Below, piece by piece: positions 14,721 to 15,816 of a stretch of 15,816 bases of DNA. The number at the start of each line of letters is the position of its first letter. Within the stretch, counting starts at the first letter, position 1. The notes beneath the pieces are model-generated. The model was not told the DNA's origin. It saw only the letters and a list, made by a program, of their open reading frames with translations, and ran no database searches. This DNA comes from an uncultured Oxalobacteraceae bacterium (GTDB lineage: Bacteria > Pseudomonadota > Gammaproteobacteria > Burkholderiales > Burkholderiaceae): assembly GCA_946478765.1 (NCBI GenBank), contig CAMLDH010000060.1:1-15816 (forward strand), read 5' to 3'. Both the position numbers and the translations under genes were made by a program.

Positions 14721-15245
14721 TTAGCCGCGCCGCTCGAAACCCTGTTCGGCAAGCCAGTCGGCGCCTGCTTCTTCCAGATCCTGTTCATCCTCATCGCCAC
14801 GTTCCGATTCGTCCGCATCGAGCGTGTCATCGTCACGCGCATCGCCATAGTTGGTGATGGTTTTTCCATGAAGATATTCGAGGCAAACGGCCGTGATCAG
14901 GAAGCGCTCGCCGCCGCGTTCCAGCAGGGCCGCTTCCGCCAGCTTTTGCGTCGACGGTTCAAAACGCACGCTGTGCATCAGGTCGTCCCACGCCGGGAAT
15001 TCATCCGGCTCGGTGGTGGACAGCATGTACATGGCCTGCAGATTGAGGAAGGTCACGCCACCGTGGAAGGCGACTGCGACCATTTCGGGCGCGCTGTCGA
15101 TCATCGGCATCAGCAACGCAAATTGCGACCGCTTGTCTCTCAACCGTGTTGCAAGTACGTCGTTTCCATCGCAATCGCTTTGCAAGTCTTCAAGCTCGGC
15201 TTGGTAGGCCTTTTTCAGGTCTTCAAAAAAATAGGAGAGTGTCAC
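14721..15245 (-). CDS. Acidic-tailed protein of unknown function, J-domain cluster
   Basis: 174 residues. It starts with GTG inside the end of the J-domain gene (GTGA overlap at 15245-15242) and has no Shine-Dalgarno of its own, so its translation is probably coupled. Residues 1-130 look globular and helical ('LSYFFEDLKKAYQAELEDLQ', 'FHGGVTFLNLQAMYML', 'RFLITAVCLEYLHGK'). Residues 135-164 are strongly acidic, followed by a short 'WLAEQGFERRG' end. No family is recognised. The tight overlap with a J-domain gene suggests the two products act together, for instance as client adaptor and DnaK activator; this is inference from arrangement. Confidence 0.78.
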   Translation of the reverse strand: MTLSYFFEDLKKAYQAELEDLQSDCDGNDVLATRLRDKRSQFALLMPMIDSAPEMVAVAFHGGVTFLNLQAMYMLSTTEPDEFPAWDDLMHSVRFEPSTQKLAEAALLERGGERFLITAVCLEYLHGKTITNYGDARDDDTLDADESERGDEDEQDLEEAGADWLAEQGFERRG

Positions 15246-15520
15246 TGTAAAACTTTTTTCATGTAGGTGGTCCAGATTTCTTGGGCAGTTTCAATTGGGT
15301 TTTCCAACAAGCTCCGACGCCGATTGTCGTCGTAATCGCGGCGCTTGACCGGATCGGACAGGAGGTCGTACGCCTCCTGGATTTCCCGAAATTTGACGGG
15401 CGCATCCGGCGCAGTGTTTCTGTCAGGATGAAATTCCGATGCCTTCTTGCGATAGGCATTTTTTATCGCGGCATTCGACGCATCGCTGTCGATGCCGAGA
15501 ACGGCGTAATGGTTGTTCAT
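15242..15520 (-). CDS. J-domain-only (type III DnaJ-like) co-chaperone
   Basis: 92 residues. Nearly the whole protein is a J domain: helix I 'YAVLGIDSDAS', helix II 'AIKNAYRKKASEFHPDR' with the essential HPD at 31-33, helix III 'KFREIQEAYDLLSDPVKR', helix IV 'RRDYDDNRR'. A short C-terminal helix ('NPIETAQEIWTTYMKKVLQ') follows. J domains stimulate DnaK ATP hydrolysis; the Gly/Phe, zinc-finger and substrate-binding parts of true DnaJ are absent, so a partner must supply the client. No dnaK is in the window. It is the first gene of the minus-strand cluster, and the next gene starts within its stop codon. The ribosome site is weak. Domain certain, client unknown. Confidence 0.93.
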   Translation of the reverse strand: MNNHYAVLGIDSDASNAAIKNAYRKKASEFHPDRNTAPDAPVKFREIQEAYDLLSDPVKRRDYDDNRRRSLLENPIETAQEIWTTYMKKVLQ

Positions 15521-15619
15521 GCGTCTTTGGGTAGGGAACAGGTTCTATCGTGGGGCGGCGTCGACGCCAGAAGTTATTTTGATGAAAATTCCATGAGTAA
15601 GGAGCGAAGGATACAGGAG

Positions 15620-15647
15620 GCCGGGAGGCAAGTCGATCTTGCCCGGC
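15620..15647. terminator. Possible terminator or leader hairpin
   Basis: GCCGGG (15620-15625) and CAAG (15629-15632) pair with CTTGCCCGGC (15638-15647) around TCGAT, with a three-base AGG bulge. On the plus strand a T-rich stretch follows (15648-15667), which would suit a terminator, but no plus-strand gene ends here. On the minus strand it would lie in the leader of the J-domain cluster, about 100 bases before the ATG. Confidence 0.35.
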
Positions 15648-15773
15648 TTCTCTGTTGTCAGTTTTGATATGTTTTGAGCGAGCGTGACCTGTTATGTCGC
15701 TTGCTGGATCGGCTTCGGTGCCGTACAGGGGGGGGGCGCAACGGCTTTCGTCGAAGGGGGGCCTTCAGCCTAT

Positions 15774-15806
15774 GGCGGCTAACGCTACGCTCATCCGCCC
15801 TACGGC
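15774..15806. repeat. Intergenic repeat of the GGCGG...CCGCCCTACGG type
   Basis: GGCGGCTAACGC and GCTCATCCGCC form an imperfect inverted repeat followed by CTACGG, a form familiar from dispersed intergenic repeats in proteobacteria. It is close to the window edge, so its full extent cannot be judged. Confidence 0.4.
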
Positions 15807-15816
15807 TGCGCGCTGT

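Larger units (their letters stand above)
15521..15816. other. Upstream region of the J-domain cluster, no gene seen
   Basis: About 296 bases up to the window edge. It holds a stem-loop (15620-15647), a run of nine G (15728-15736) and the start of a repeat (15774-15806). It must contain the promoter of the J-domain cluster if that unit starts here, but no convincing -35/-10 pair was found on the minus strand. Confidence 0.5.

Noticed and set aside
1..15816. CRISPR array, tRNA, rRNA, intact insertion sequence or prophage genes
   Set aside because: I read both strands for regularly spaced repeats, cloverleaf ends with TTCRA motifs and transposase or integrase motifs, and saw none that stood up.

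Overview
The window is chromosomal DNA of moderately high G+C. It most resembles a betaproteobacterium of the order Burkholderiales, probably family Oxalobacteraceae. The grounds are the whole gene complement: a long-tailed second-type IF-1, a DeaD helicase with a DbpA-type RNA-binding domain, an AsmA protein, a stand-alone FtsH, and a SET protein beside a ChaB protein. The family assignment is inference from protein character, not from a marker-gene comparison.

Layout. (a) 100-5634 is read on the minus strand: a 4-OT/MSAD-like tautomerase, the DEAD-box RNA helicase DeaD, an AsmA-family envelope protein preceded by a short coupled leader ORF, a very strong bidirectional terminator, and two small exported proteins. 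One of these is only 59 aa and carries a thrombospondin-type-3-like acidic motif. (b) 5873-6706 is plus strand: the C-terminal remnant of a patatin-like (DUF3734-type) protein, then a stand-alone two-CBS-domain protein. (c) 6735-7808 is a divergent pair: a SET-domain lysine methyltransferase (minus) and a ChaB-domain protein with a long basic tail (plus). (d) 7809-8520 is a long untranslated leader and infA (IF-1), convergent with ftsH (8717-10585, minus), which has its own promoter. (e) 10845-11492 is a GNAT acetyltransferase flanked by inverted core-like sequences that resemble integron attC half-sites. (f) 11566-12639 is an M29-like metallo-aminopeptidase family protein. (g) 12645-15520 is a four-gene minus-strand cluster: a J-domain-only protein followed by three soluble proteins I cannot assign. 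A REP-like inverted repeat sits inside the cluster.

How the genes fit together. DeaD, IF-1 and FtsH all belong to RNA, translation and protein quality control under stress, but they are separate transcription units. The most interesting unassigned unit is the J-domain cluster. It has the form of a dedicated DnaK co-chaperone system with three partners of unknown function. The second is the GNAT locus, which may be a solitary integron-type gene cassette. No tRNA, rRNA, CRISPR array, intact insertion sequence or integrase was seen.
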